15,758 nucleotides of DNA, from NCBI GenBank assembly GCA_023388555.1, contig JAEWGA010000035.1:1-15758 (forward strand), written 5' to 3'. Of the stretch, positions 1 to 7,740 are shown piece after piece. Source of the DNA: Bacteroidota bacterium. Its GTDB lineage: Bacteria; Bacteroidota; Bacteroidia; Bacteroidales; Porphyromonadaceae. Position numbers and translations under genes: made by a program. Every line of letters begins with the position of its first letter. Position 1 is the stretch's first letter. The notes under the pieces are model-generated. The model had not been told where the DNA came from, searched no databases, and saw only the letters and a program-made list of their open reading frames with translations.

Positions 1-1741
1 GTTTTGTAAAGCCATATTCGTCCGAGGTTTCGTGGTAATTTAAGTTAGGTATCTCGGAGCTCATGCCAAAATAAGTCACCATAGCTTGTGCCATTTTTGT
101 TACGCGTTGCAAGTCGTTAGCCGCACCGGTTGATATTTCGCCTAATGCAACTTCTTCGGCAGCACGCCCTCCTAAGATAGCACACATTTCATCTAAGAGC
201 TGGGCCTGAGTTGTTATTTGTCGTTCTTCGGGCAGATACCAAGCAGCCCCTAAAGCTCTTCCTCTCGGCACAATAGTTATTTTAACCAGAGGATTTGCGT
301 GCTCTAATAACCAGGAAACGGTTGCGTGTCCAGCTTCATGCAGAGCAATAGTTTTTTTCTCTTGAGCCGTAGTAATTGTTGTTTTGCGCTCTAACCCACC
401 AATAATCCGGTCAATGGCATTCATAAAGTCCTCTTTCCCAATAGCAGTTTTCCGGGATCGGGCCGCTATTAGTGCTGCTTCATTACATACATTAGCTATA
501 TCGGCCCCTGAGAATCCTGGTGTTTGGCGTGCCATTAAGTCTATATCAACCGAGTCGTCAAGTTGTAAATTCCGCATATGTACTTGGAATATCTCTTTTC
601 TCTCGGTCAAATCCGGCAGGTCCACAGTTATTTGTCGGTCAAAACGGCCGGCCCTTAATAAGGCCTTATCCAATATATCTACCCTATTGGTTGCCGCCAT
701 AATAATTACACCGCTATTTGTACCAAAGCCATCCATTTCGGTAAGCAGCTGGTTAAGCGTATTTTCTCTTTCGTCGTTTCCGCCAAATCCTGCATTTTTT
801 CCTCTGGCACGTCCCACGGCATCTATTTCATCTATAAACACTATACAGGGGGCTTTTTCTTTTGCTGTTTTGAAGAGGTCTCTTACACGAGAGGCCCCTA
901 CACCAACGAACATTTCCACAAAATCGGAGCCAGAAAGGGAGAAGAATGGCACTTCGGCCTCGCCAGCAACAGCCTTAGCCAGTAAGGTTTTACCTGTACC
1001 TGGAGGCCCTACCAGCAATGCGCCCTTAGGTATTTTCCCACCTAAGCGAGTGTATAAACCTGGTTCGCGCAGGAAGTGTACAATTTCCTCTACTTCCTGT
1101 TTAGCGCCACTAAGGCCTGCCACGTCCTTAAATGTAACATTCACATTATTTTGTTTGTCGAATAGCTGTGCGCGAGATTTACCTACATTGAATATTCCAT
1201 TAGAGCCACCAGCATTTGCCCCTCCCATCATTCGTCTCGACATCCAAACCCAGAAGAATATAAGCAAAACGAAGGGCAACCAATTTAGGATGTACACCCA
1301 TACATCGCGCCGGTCGTTATCGTAACGAATATTTGCGGTAACAGGCTTGTCCGACTCTCTTAGTTTTTGGTACAAGTCGTTAAATGCATTTGCGCTGGGG
1401 ATATCTACAACTACTTGAACAGAAGAAAGGAGTCGTTTTCGGCTGTTTGTGCTTTTTGTTATTGCCTGAACCTGGTCTTCGGCCGACTTTTTAACAGTGC
1501 CAACCAAATTGGCTTTGTCGGTATACACTACGACCTCGCTAAATGCATCGTTTTCAATTAAGGTTTGGAATTGGCTCCAATCCAATCTTTGCGTTCTTTC
1601 ATCCGAGTCGAAAACCCAGATACCAATTAAAACAAGTGATATTAAAATATAAATCCACCCAAATCCTAACCGAGGCATCTTAGGAGATTTCTTTTGTCTC
1701 AAATCGGAAAAGTTTTCTCGTCCCTTATTATTCTTATTCAT
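1..1741 (-). CDS. ftsH: ATP-dependent zinc metalloprotease FtsH (C-terminus cut by window edge)
   Basis: Membrane-anchored AAA+ protease that extracts and degrades misfolded membrane proteins and some regulators, with its catalytic part in the cytoplasm. The reading frame from the ATG at 1741 stays open to the left edge, so about 580 residues are visible and roughly the last hundred are missing. Visible in order: a basic N-terminus, a membrane segment near residues 28-46, a short extracytoplasmic domain, a second membrane segment just before the MSRRMMGG motif, Walker A GPPGTGKT at 245-252, the pore motif FVGVGASRVRD, Walker B IVFIDEID, the second region of homology around NRVDILDKALLRAGRFDRQ, and the zinc site HEAGH at 468-472. 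D543, in the motif GAANDLQ, is the likely third metal ligand. The N-terminal part is about 50 residues longer than in E. coli FtsH. The start lies 9 bases after the rsfS stop, so the two are probably co-transcribed. All expected catalytic residues seen are intact. Confidence 0.97.
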   Translation of the reverse strand, partial: MNKNNKGRENFSDLRQKKSPKMPRLGFGWIYILISLVLIGIWVFDSDERTQRLDWSQFQTLIENDAFSEVVVYTDKANLVGTVKKSAEDQVQAITKSTNSRKRLLSSVQVVVDIPSANAFNDLYQKLRESDKPVTANIRYDNDRRDVWVYILNWLPFVLLIFFWVWMSRRMMGGANAGGSNGIFNVGKSRAQLFDKQNNVNVTFKDVAGLSGAKQEVEEIVHFLREPGLYTRLGGKIPKGALLVGPPGTGKTLLAKAVAGEAEVPFFSLSGSDFVEMFVGVGASRVRDLFKTAKEKAPCIVFIDEIDAVGRARGKNAGFGGNDERENTLNQLLTEMDGFGTNSGVIIMAATNRVDILDKALLRAGRFDRQITVDLPDLTERKEIFQVHMRNLQLDDSVDIDLMARQTPGFSGADIANVCNEAALIAARSRKTAIGKEDFMNAIDRIIGGLERKTTITTAQEKKTIALHEAGHATVSWLLEHANPLVKITIVPRGRALGAAWYLPEERQITTQAQLLDEMCAILGGRAAEEVALGEISTGAANDLQRVTKMAQAMVTYFGMSSEIPNLNYHETSDEYGFTK

Positions 1742-1750
1742 CTTTGTTGT

Positions 1751-2128
1751 TTATTCTTCAGTTGGGAAATCGTAACGGTTAGCATCTGCCCACAGCGTCT
1801 CTAAGTCGTAGTAATTTCTCAAGGCCGGAACAAATAGGTGTACCATAACATTAATATAGTCTAATGCAATCCACTCTCCGTTGCCCTGATGGCTGTACGA
1901 TACTTTTTCATGCTCATTAGCCCATACAATTTCCCGTACCGACTCTGAAATGGCTTCCACTTGAGTAGGAGTATTTCCTTCCGCTATCACCATATATTTA
2001 CATATTGAGTCTTCAATAGCCGATAAGTCCAACAGGGTGATATTCTTCCCTTTTTTCTCTTGTATTCCAGCTACAATGCTATGCACCAAGGCAGGAATAC
2101 TGTTCTTGTTTTTTTTATTTTCTGTCAC
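1751..2128 (-). CDS. rsfS: Ribosomal silencing factor RsfS (YbeB/Iojap family)
   Basis: Small cytoplasmic protein that in characterised members binds large-subunit protein uL14 and blocks subunit joining when nutrients run low. The 125-residue length fits the family, and the C-terminal half carries the family signature: W-x-ALDY-x-NVMVHLF-x-P followed by R-x-YYDLE-x-LWADA. The start must be GTG (bases 2126-2128): one codon further upstream comes an in-frame TAG at 2132-2134, and the first internal ATG would remove the N-terminal third of the domain. The first codons include a run of eight A on the coding strand. The gene sits directly before ftsH. A Bacteroidota-like -7 box lies about 60 bases upstream of the start. 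Confidence 0.93.
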   Translation of the reverse strand: MTENKKNKNSIPALVHSIVAGIQEKKGKNITLLDLSAIEDSICKYMVIAEGNTPTQVEAISESVREIVWANEHEKVSYSHQGNGEWIALDYINVMVHLFVPALRNYYDLETLWADANRYDFPTEE

Positions 2129-2186
2129 GTCCTAATATATAATAGATGTCTATATCCCGAATTTAGAGGTTTCTACAAATTCATTA

Positions 2187-2194
2187 CAAAGATA
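2187..2194 (-). promoter_or_regulatory. Putative promoter -7 box for rsfS-ftsH
   Basis: On the minus strand the bases read TATCTTTG, an exact match to the Bacteroidota -7 consensus TAnnTTTG. It points toward rsfS and would give a leader of roughly 50 bases. The nearest TTTG that could serve as the -33 element is at 2219-2222, with a 24-base spacer that is longer than the usual 19-21, so the upstream half of the promoter is weak. Found by eye, not tested. Confidence 0.45.
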
Positions 2195-2219
2195 CCTCTA
2201 CTCCACCAACTAACATAGC

Positions 2220-2256
2220 AAAAACCATGCCTATCTTTTTTTTAGGGAATAATGGT
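2220..2256 (-). terminator. Weak terminator-like hairpin after namZ
   Basis: Reading the minus strand, ACCAT (2252-2256) pairs with ATGGT (2224-2228). An inner CCTA/TAGG pairing sits inside, with an A-rich loop, and a run of T (bases 2220-2224 in complement) follows. The stem is short and interrupted. It lies 8 bases beyond the namZ stop and before the rsfS promoter box, a sensible place for the upstream operon to end. Confidence 0.35.
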
Positions 2257-2264
2257 CACTTTGC

Positions 2265-3521
2265 CTACTTCGCTTCCGCTGCTCCAAGGTTATTGAGTGG
2301 GGGAGAGGCCAAATCCTGCTCTTTCTCCCACCAATATAGGCGCGTATCGGGATACAGTAAATAGGCATTTCGCTTTTTTTTATAGGTTATTAAGTCCGGA
2401 ATCCAATTTTCTCTTATTTGCGCAGCGGTATACCCCGCGGTTATTTGCTTTCGTAGGGCAGCGGTTCCTGCCAATAAGTCGAAATAAGATGAACGCGTAA
2501 AAAAGCGCACACCGTATTTATTACTTAAACGGTATAGCTGCACCAAAAACTCCAAATGGATTTTATTTCCCGACAATGAGGAGAGAGGTGGCCCATAGCA
2601 CACCCGTCCTTTATGTAAAGGGTTCATAGCGCCAGCACGCGAGTTTGGGGTAAAACAAACCTCTCCCATCTTTTTATTGGGGTAGCCTACTTGTTCAAAC
2701 GGAGTTTCAGTACCACGACCAACACTCCAGGATGTTCCCTCCAGAAAACACAAAGTAGGGTACAGTGCTATTGCCCTGGCGCTTTTTAGGTTTGGGCTTG
2801 GCGGTTTAGGTAAGCTATACGGTTGCCCATGTTTCCAACCTTGGCAAGGGATAACATGTAGGTTTAACAACGGATCACCCGCAATCCATTTTTCGCCAAC
2901 CATCATTCGGGCAGCCTCTCCTAAGGTTAAGGCGTGTAGCACAGGTATGGGCAGAATTCCTACAAACGACTTAAACTTTTCTTCTTTAATCACCGGGCCA
3001 TCTATATTATCACACGGGTTGGGGCGGTCCAGAAGCAATACAGGGATATGAGCAGCGGCACAAGCCTCCAATACGTAGTATAACGTACTGATGTATGTAT
3101 AAAACCTGCATCCAACATCCGGCAAGTCAAAAATTAACAGCTCCACTCCCCGAAGTTCTTGCCCCGAGGGTTTCTTTCTTTTACCATACAATGATACAAC
3201 AGGGATTTCTGCACCTATATAGCCTTGGTTCCGGACTGCTTGCCCTGCATCTGCTGTAACATAAAATCCATGTTCCGGAGTAAATACCTTCACAATATTA
3301 ACACCTCTGCTTTGTAAAGTATCCACCAAATGAGGCATTGAGCCAACGGATAGCGTGGCATTGGCGTTTGTTACCACAGCCACTTTTAATGTGCCACACC
3401 GCTCTATAATCTCCTCCACACTATCTGCGCCCACTTTTATCCCCATATCTTCCTGGGAATAAACTTGGTTTACAAATGCAAGCAATACTACACATAAAAA
3501 GGCAAGGATTGACTTTCTCAT
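2265..3521 (-). CDS. namZ: Secreted exo-beta-N-acetylmuramidase, NamZ/DUF1343 family (GH171)
   Basis: Family members, for example from Tannerella forsythia and Bacillus subtilis (YbbC), remove terminal N-acetylmuramic acid from peptidoglycan fragments. Residues 1-22 are a signal peptide (basic start, hydrophobic core, AFVNQVYSQ end), so export to the periplasm is expected. Family hallmarks visible: FTPEHGF at 80-86, whose E83 is a candidate catalytic glutamate; FDLPDVGCRFYTYIST near 131-146; LDRPNP at 164-169; and EGTSWSVGRGTETPF in the middle. The 418-residue length is normal for the family including a signal peptide. Its ATG overlaps the stop of the methyltransferase gene as ATGA (3518-3521), so translation is probably coupled. 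No murQ, amgK or muramic-acid transporter is visible nearby. The family assignment is firm; exact substrate preference (disaccharide, muropeptide or glycan end) cannot be read from sequence. Confidence 0.88.
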   Translation of the reverse strand: MRKSILAFLCVVLLAFVNQVYSQEDMGIKVGADSVEEIIERCGTLKVAVVTNANATLSVGSMPHLVDTLQSRGVNIVKVFTPEHGFYVTADAGQAVRNQGYIGAEIPVVSLYGKRKKPSGQELRGVELLIFDLPDVGCRFYTYISTLYYVLEACAAAHIPVLLLDRPNPCDNIDGPVIKEEKFKSFVGILPIPVLHALTLGEAARMMVGEKWIAGDPLLNLHVIPCQGWKHGQPYSLPKPPSPNLKSARAIALYPTLCFLEGTSWSVGRGTETPFEQVGYPNKKMGEVCFTPNSRAGAMNPLHKGRVCYGPPLSSLSGNKIHLEFLVQLYRLSNKYGVRFFTRSSYFDLLAGTAALRKQITAGYTAAQIRENWIPDLITYKKKRNAYLLYPDTRLYWWEKEQDLASPPLNNLGAAEAK

Positions 3522-4690
3522 ACTCTGTTAGCTAAAGTGTAATACACTTGGTTATCCATGGTTTTGAATAGATGCAAGAATAGGTCACCACCTTCTTTTA
3601 TCTTCCATCGTTTCCCAAAATCTTCTGTTGTGGTACCAATATTACGTACCGATAAATGGAAAGTGCCGCCCGAGAACTCTTTAGCTATTTGCCTACTCCA
3701 TTTCCCGCCGCGAAGTATATGGAAAACTCGCCCCGGGAAGTTTGGTACCCGTTCGTTACTCATAAATAAAGAGGTATTAGGGTGTGGCTGCCATACCTTA
3801 TGAGCGAACTCGGGGAAATAAGATATTCCAACTTTATTTATACCTGGGTCCGGGTCATATAAGTATGTTCCTATATCCACCGAGCAATTAGGCGTAGCAG
3901 GAGTTAAGGAGGAGGTGTAAACATACCCGTTTGCGGCCGAAAGCTCTACCACAACAACGTTCCCTTTAGCTTCCGGAGATATCATTAACAGTATCTCCTT
4001 ACATTCCCTATTATAAGAAACCACATGTATATCTGCAACAAAAGGCCACGAAATACCTTGTAAGTATTTGAGGTCCAATACGGGGGATAACTTTACCAAA
4101 TAACTTGTATTGGGGGACTCTTTATGTAGTAACGGGATAAGCGTACAAATGTTAGGAGCAGACTCTACCAAGCTATACGTACGCCTGCCACTGCTCCTGC
4201 GATCGGGGTCTATAAACACTAACCAAGGCTTTAACTCCTTAACCAGCGCCACACCCTCTTTTTCTGCACTTCCAGTATGCGTAACTATGTTACAAGCCCC
4301 CAACACTCCAAAGTTATGTTTGGCCATGCTACACCTATCCGGAGCTAAATCCATATAATGCCAAGAAGCAGCTTTTTTGCTAAAAAAGTAGGAGTCTACC
4401 CCCAATCCTCCAGTTAAGTCCACCCCAATAGCACCTGGTGCAACCAAGGAGGCCTTATAAGAGGCTAATATTTCCGAAGAACACTGTTCTACCGCAATGC
4501 TATCACAAACAAAAACATTTTTATTTTGGGCCCACGACGGGCATTTGTTCACCAACTTCTTTCGAGCCAAGATAGCTCTGGATGCTAAAGAGAGATCGAT
4601 ACCAGGGTATCTATCTCTCTTTAAGGTTAAGGACACTGGGTCCTCATCCAAATGTTCTTGTATAAATGCCAATAATGCTTCACTAATCAT
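3518..4690 (-). CDS. Class I SAM-dependent methyltransferase with THUMP-like domain (PG_1098 type)
   Basis: Probable RNA methyltransferase of the Bacteroidota-type family represented by Porphyromonas gingivalis PG_1098; its substrate is not known to me. The SAM-binding motif is GVDLTGGLGVDS at residues 89-100, and the family-specific acidic-basic motif DPDRR starts at 161, followed by SSGRR. A KLSPVLDL segment follows near 200. The C-terminal third is the probable THUMP-like module, with glycine-rich basic stretches such as HILRGGKWSRQ. I chose the ATG at 4690 (390 residues): it forms an ATGA overlap with the manA stop at 4687-4689. An upstream in-frame GTG at 4702 would add four residues and a 16-base overlap and looks less likely. 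The stop overlaps the namZ ATG in the same way. The DPDRR motif differs from the NPPY/DPPY motifs of N6-adenine enzymes, so the methylated atom should not be guessed. Confidence 0.85.
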   Translation of the reverse strand: MISEALLAFIQEHLDEDPVSLTLKRDRYPGIDLSLASRAILARKKLVNKCPSWAQNKNVFVCDSIAVEQCSSEILASYKASLVAPGAIGVDLTGGLGVDSYFFSKKAASWHYMDLAPDRCSMAKHNFGVLGACNIVTHTGSAEKEGVALVKELKPWLVFIDPDRRSSGRRTYSLVESAPNICTLIPLLHKESPNTSYLVKLSPVLDLKYLQGISWPFVADIHVVSYNRECKEILLMISPEAKGNVVVVELSAANGYVYTSSLTPATPNCSVDIGTYLYDPDPGINKVGISYFPEFAHKVWQPHPNTSLFMSNERVPNFPGRVFHILRGGKWSRQIAKEFSGGTFHLSVRNIGTTTEDFGKRWKIKEGGDLFLHLFKTMDNQVYYTLANRV

Positions 4691-5679
4691 GGCACGTAGC
4701 ACTCAATCAGTTTCACATTGCTACTCTTTGGCATTAAAACGCATTCCGACACTGTTGCGGGGAGCAATACACTCATTCCCTTTTTAAGGGGAGTGCTTAT
4801 ACCTTGTGCTACAATATCGCACTCACCCTCTGCTACAAAATAAGTAGTGAATGAGTCCCTTCTGCTTAACACTACTTGTTGTTCAGCTTTAACATCACGG
4901 AGGGAGGTTCGGAAGTAAGGACACTCTACAAGTAAAACATTCCCCTCTGCATCTGTTTTCCTATTGGCTGCTGGTATGAATTCCGACCCCGTAGCAGCAT
5001 AGTTCAGCACCGTAGCCGACTCTTGCACATGCAGCTCTCGTTCATACCCTTTGCTATCCTTTCGCTTATAATCATACAAACGATACGTAATATCACTGGC
5101 CTCTTGTATTTCCATTACCAAGCACCCTTTCCCTATAGCGTGTACCGTAGTTGCAGGAATAAAAAAAGTATCCCCAGGTTTAACCTTATACTCATGAATA
5201 TAATCGATGATTTCGCCCGACTCTATAATGCGCATTAAATCTTCTGGCGGAACATCCTTTTTCCATCCCACGTAAATTACAGCATCTTCGGTTGCATCTA
5301 AAACATACCACATCTCCGTTTTCCCTTTAGAGGAATGGTGGGCTTGTGCGTACTCATCGGCGGGGTGAACCTGAACGCTAAGGTGTTCATTGGCATCAAT
5401 CATCTTAATCAAGAGGGGGAATTCAGCTCCATACCTTTCTAATACATGCTTTCCTAAAACCGCTTCTGGGTTTAAAGCAATGTAGCTATTAAGGTCCAGC
5501 CCCCTATGAGGGCCATTAGCAATTACCGATACCTCTCCTGCCATAGGGGATATTTCCCAGCTCTCCCCTACCCGTTCTTGGGTTATAGGAAGTTGCTTGT
5601 ACGAGAAGATACGGGTTCCTCCCCAAATCTTGTCATGATACCGAGGTTCAAAAATTAAAGGATAATACGTTGCATTCAT
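4687..5679 (-). CDS. manA: Mannose-6-phosphate isomerase, class I (short type)
   Basis: Interconverts mannose-6-phosphate and fructose-6-phosphate, linking mannose use and GDP-mannose synthesis to glycolysis; a cytoplasmic zinc enzyme. At 330 residues it is the short bacterial form, like B. subtilis ManA. The opening F-x-PRYHDKIWGG is typical. Metal ligands are visible: Q103 and H105 in SVQVHPADEYA, E122 in KTEMWYVLDA and H180 in PATTVHAIG; R200 in the segment DITYRLYDYKR is a likely active-site arginine. It starts 42 bases after the glgB stop, and its TGA overlaps the ATG of the methyltransferase. Its place next to glgB suggests a carbohydrate-storage context, but no other mannose genes are seen. 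Confidence 0.94.
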   Translation of the reverse strand: MNATYYPLIFEPRYHDKIWGGTRIFSYKQLPITQERVGESWEISPMAGEVSVIANGPHRGLDLNSYIALNPEAVLGKHVLERYGAEFPLLIKMIDANEHLSVQVHPADEYAQAHHSSKGKTEMWYVLDATEDAVIYVGWKKDVPPEDLMRIIESGEIIDYIHEYKVKPGDTFFIPATTVHAIGKGCLVMEIQEASDITYRLYDYKRKDSKGYERELHVQESATVLNYAATGSEFIPAANRKTDAEGNVLLVECPYFRTSLRDVKAEQQVVLSRRDSFTTYFVAEGECDIVAQGISTPLKKGMSVLLPATVSECVLMPKSSNVKLIECYVP

Positions 5680-5721
5680 TACACTATTCTTTTTATATCG
5701 CTGTTATTAACATCTGCACAA

Positions 5722-7719
5722 TTATAATTTACGAAGCACCATACATGTACGAGCCGGCAAATACAAATGTATCCACCCTTTGGACTCTATGGATAACAAA
5801 GGGTCGGGGGTTGTAAAGTGATGAACAGCCAGGTCGTTCCTATCATACCCGCCATACCTCGAGGAGTCGCTATCCAAAACTACCCTATATTCACCCGCTG
5901 GAACTATGATTTGGGCTTCTGGATAGGACTGGGTGGGATGAAAGTTATAAACAAACAAGAAGTCGCCTCTGCCATACGCTAAAATTTGCTCTTCGGAGTG
6001 CTCCCAATACTGTTGTAGTGGCAAGGACTCAAAGTTAGAAACACTTTGCACCAGAGCTAATACATCTTGGTCAAATAGGGAAAGCTGCTCATAACGCAAA
6101 AATCCATTACTTTCCAAACTCCACTGCCTGCGCGCATATTTATAGCTCCAGCCATTACCTTCACGCGGAAAGTCAATCCACTCGGGGTGGCCAAACTCAT
6201 TTCCCATAAAGTTCAAGTAGCCACCATTTATTGTGGTTATTGTAACCATACGGATAAGTTTATGCAAAGCAATACCCCTCTCTACCATCATATTGGTGTC
6301 CGACTTATCCATATGCCAATACATCTCTTGGTCTATTAACCGGAATATAATGGTTTTGTCTCCCACTAAGGCTTGGTCGTGACTTTCAGCATAACTTATA
6401 GTCCTCTCCTCCTGCCTTCTATTGGTACATTCCCACCATATGGAGCCAGGGTTCCACTTCTCATCGGGTAGCTCTTTTATGGCTTTTATCCAAAAATCTG
6501 GGATATTCATGGCCAACCTATAGTCGAACCCATATCCTCCACTTTTTAAGGGCATTGCCAATCCGGGCATACCGCTTACATCTTCCGCTATTGTAATAGC
6601 ATTCGGGTTTACCTCATGTATTAATTTATTGGCTAAAGTTAGGTACATAATAGCATCGCCGTCCTGGTCGCCATCAAAATAATCCTGGTAGGAGGTAAAG
6701 TTCTTCCCCATACCATGCGATTTATACAGCATCGATGTTACCCCGTCGAAGCGGAAGCCATCGAACTTAAATACCTCCAGCCAATACTTACAGTTGGACA
6801 ATAAGAAGTGCAACACCTCATTTTTACCATAATCGAAACACATGGAGTTCCACATGGGGTGAAGCATCCGCTCTCCGCCATGAAAGTACTGAGTATGGGT
6901 GCCATCGAAGCAAGCCAACCCCTCACTTTCATTTTTAACAGCATGGGAATGTACTAAGTCCATAATAACCATTAACCCCAGCCTATGAGCTTCGTCTATT
7001 AGCTCCAACAAATCATCGGGTGTTCCAAAGCGGCTCGATGGAGCAAAGAACGACGACACCTGGTAACCAAAAGAGCCATAGTACGGGTGCTCCATAATAG
7101 CCATAATTTGAATGGCGTTATACCCTTTCTGGGCTATTTTAGGCAGAACATTTTTGGTAAACTCCTTATACGTTCCCACCTTTTCCTCCTCCGTTGCCAT
7201 CCCCACATGGCATTCATATATCAACAATGGGCGCTCTGCTAAGAGGGGGGAGTGGTGACGTGGCACATAGGGGTGTGGTGGGTCCCATACCACAGCCGAA
7301 AACAAATGAGTTTCGGGGTCTTGTTCCACATAACGAGTCCATGCAGGTATCCGCTCCCCTTCTCCACCGACCCATTCCACAAGGAGTTTATAGTGGACTC
7401 CATGGTGCAAATCTTTTAACGGAATACGTACCTCCCACTCACCATTGCTTAAAGGTTGTAACCGGTAACGCTCTGTTTTAACCCAGCCACAAAAATCACC
7501 AACCAGGTACATTGCTGTAGCATTAGGTGCCCACTCCCTAAATACCCATTGGGTCTCCTCCTTATGTAACCCAAAATACAAATAGCCCGATGCAAAATCG
7601 GCCAACGTTTGTTTCCCTTTTGTTAACTCGGCAACCTTGGTCATAGCATAGGTATACCTCGATTGTATTTGGGCCTCGTAGGGCTTTAACCACGGGTCAT
7701 TTTTTACTATCTGAAGCAT
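5722..7719 (-). CDS. glgB: 1,4-alpha-glucan branching enzyme, eukaryote-like GH13_8 type
   Basis: Makes alpha-1,6 branches in glycogen by cutting and transferring alpha-1,4 chains; cytoplasmic. The N-terminal part (about 55-145) is a CBM48-like beta domain (REWAPNATAMYLVGDFCGW). The GH13 barrel follows with its conserved regions: MDLVHSHA near 253-260, FDGFRFDGVTSML at 319-331 with nucleophile D325, ITIAEDVSGMP at 375-385 with acid/base E379, and YAESHDQALVGDKT at 443-456 with transition-state residue D448. These motif forms match animal and plant branching enzymes more than the E. coli GlgB type. The C-terminal beta domain ends at 665, close to the usual length for this subgroup. The start lies 21 bases after the aguB stop. 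No glycogen synthase or phosphorylase is in the window. Confidence 0.95.
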   Translation of the reverse strand: MLQIVKNDPWLKPYEAQIQSRYTYAMTKVAELTKGKQTLADFASGYLYFGLHKEETQWVFREWAPNATAMYLVGDFCGWVKTERYRLQPLSNGEWEVRIPLKDLHHGVHYKLLVEWVGGEGERIPAWTRYVEQDPETHLFSAVVWDPPHPYVPRHHSPLLAERPLLIYECHVGMATEEEKVGTYKEFTKNVLPKIAQKGYNAIQIMAIMEHPYYGSFGYQVSSFFAPSSRFGTPDDLLELIDEAHRLGLMVIMDLVHSHAVKNESEGLACFDGTHTQYFHGGERMLHPMWNSMCFDYGKNEVLHFLLSNCKYWLEVFKFDGFRFDGVTSMLYKSHGMGKNFTSYQDYFDGDQDGDAIMYLTLANKLIHEVNPNAITIAEDVSGMPGLAMPLKSGGYGFDYRLAMNIPDFWIKAIKELPDEKWNPGSIWWECTNRRQEERTISYAESHDQALVGDKTIIFRLIDQEMYWHMDKSDTNMMVERGIALHKLIRMVTITTINGGYLNFMGNEFGHPEWIDFPREGNGWSYKYARRQWSLESNGFLRYEQLSLFDQDVLALVQSVSNFESLPLQQYWEHSEEQILAYGRGDFLFVYNFHPTQSYPEAQIIVPAGEYRVVLDSDSSRYGGYDRNDLAVHHFTTPDPLLSIESKGWIHLYLPARTCMVLRKL

Positions 7720-7740
7720 GGTATTATTCTCGTTTATGGG

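Noticed and set aside
384..1325. A 313-residue open frame on the plus strand
   Set aside because: It lies wholly antisense to the conserved AAA and protease domains of ftsH, has no family motifs, and its composition follows the complementary codons.
2109..2116. Run of eight A (coding strand) near the rsfS start as a phase-variation tract
   Set aside because: Eight bases is short for slippage switching, and lysine/asparagine codons explain it in an AT-leaning genome; the frame is intact.
2234..2243. T-run as a plus-strand terminator
   Set aside because: No plus-strand gene ends before it, and no convincing stem precedes it on that strand.
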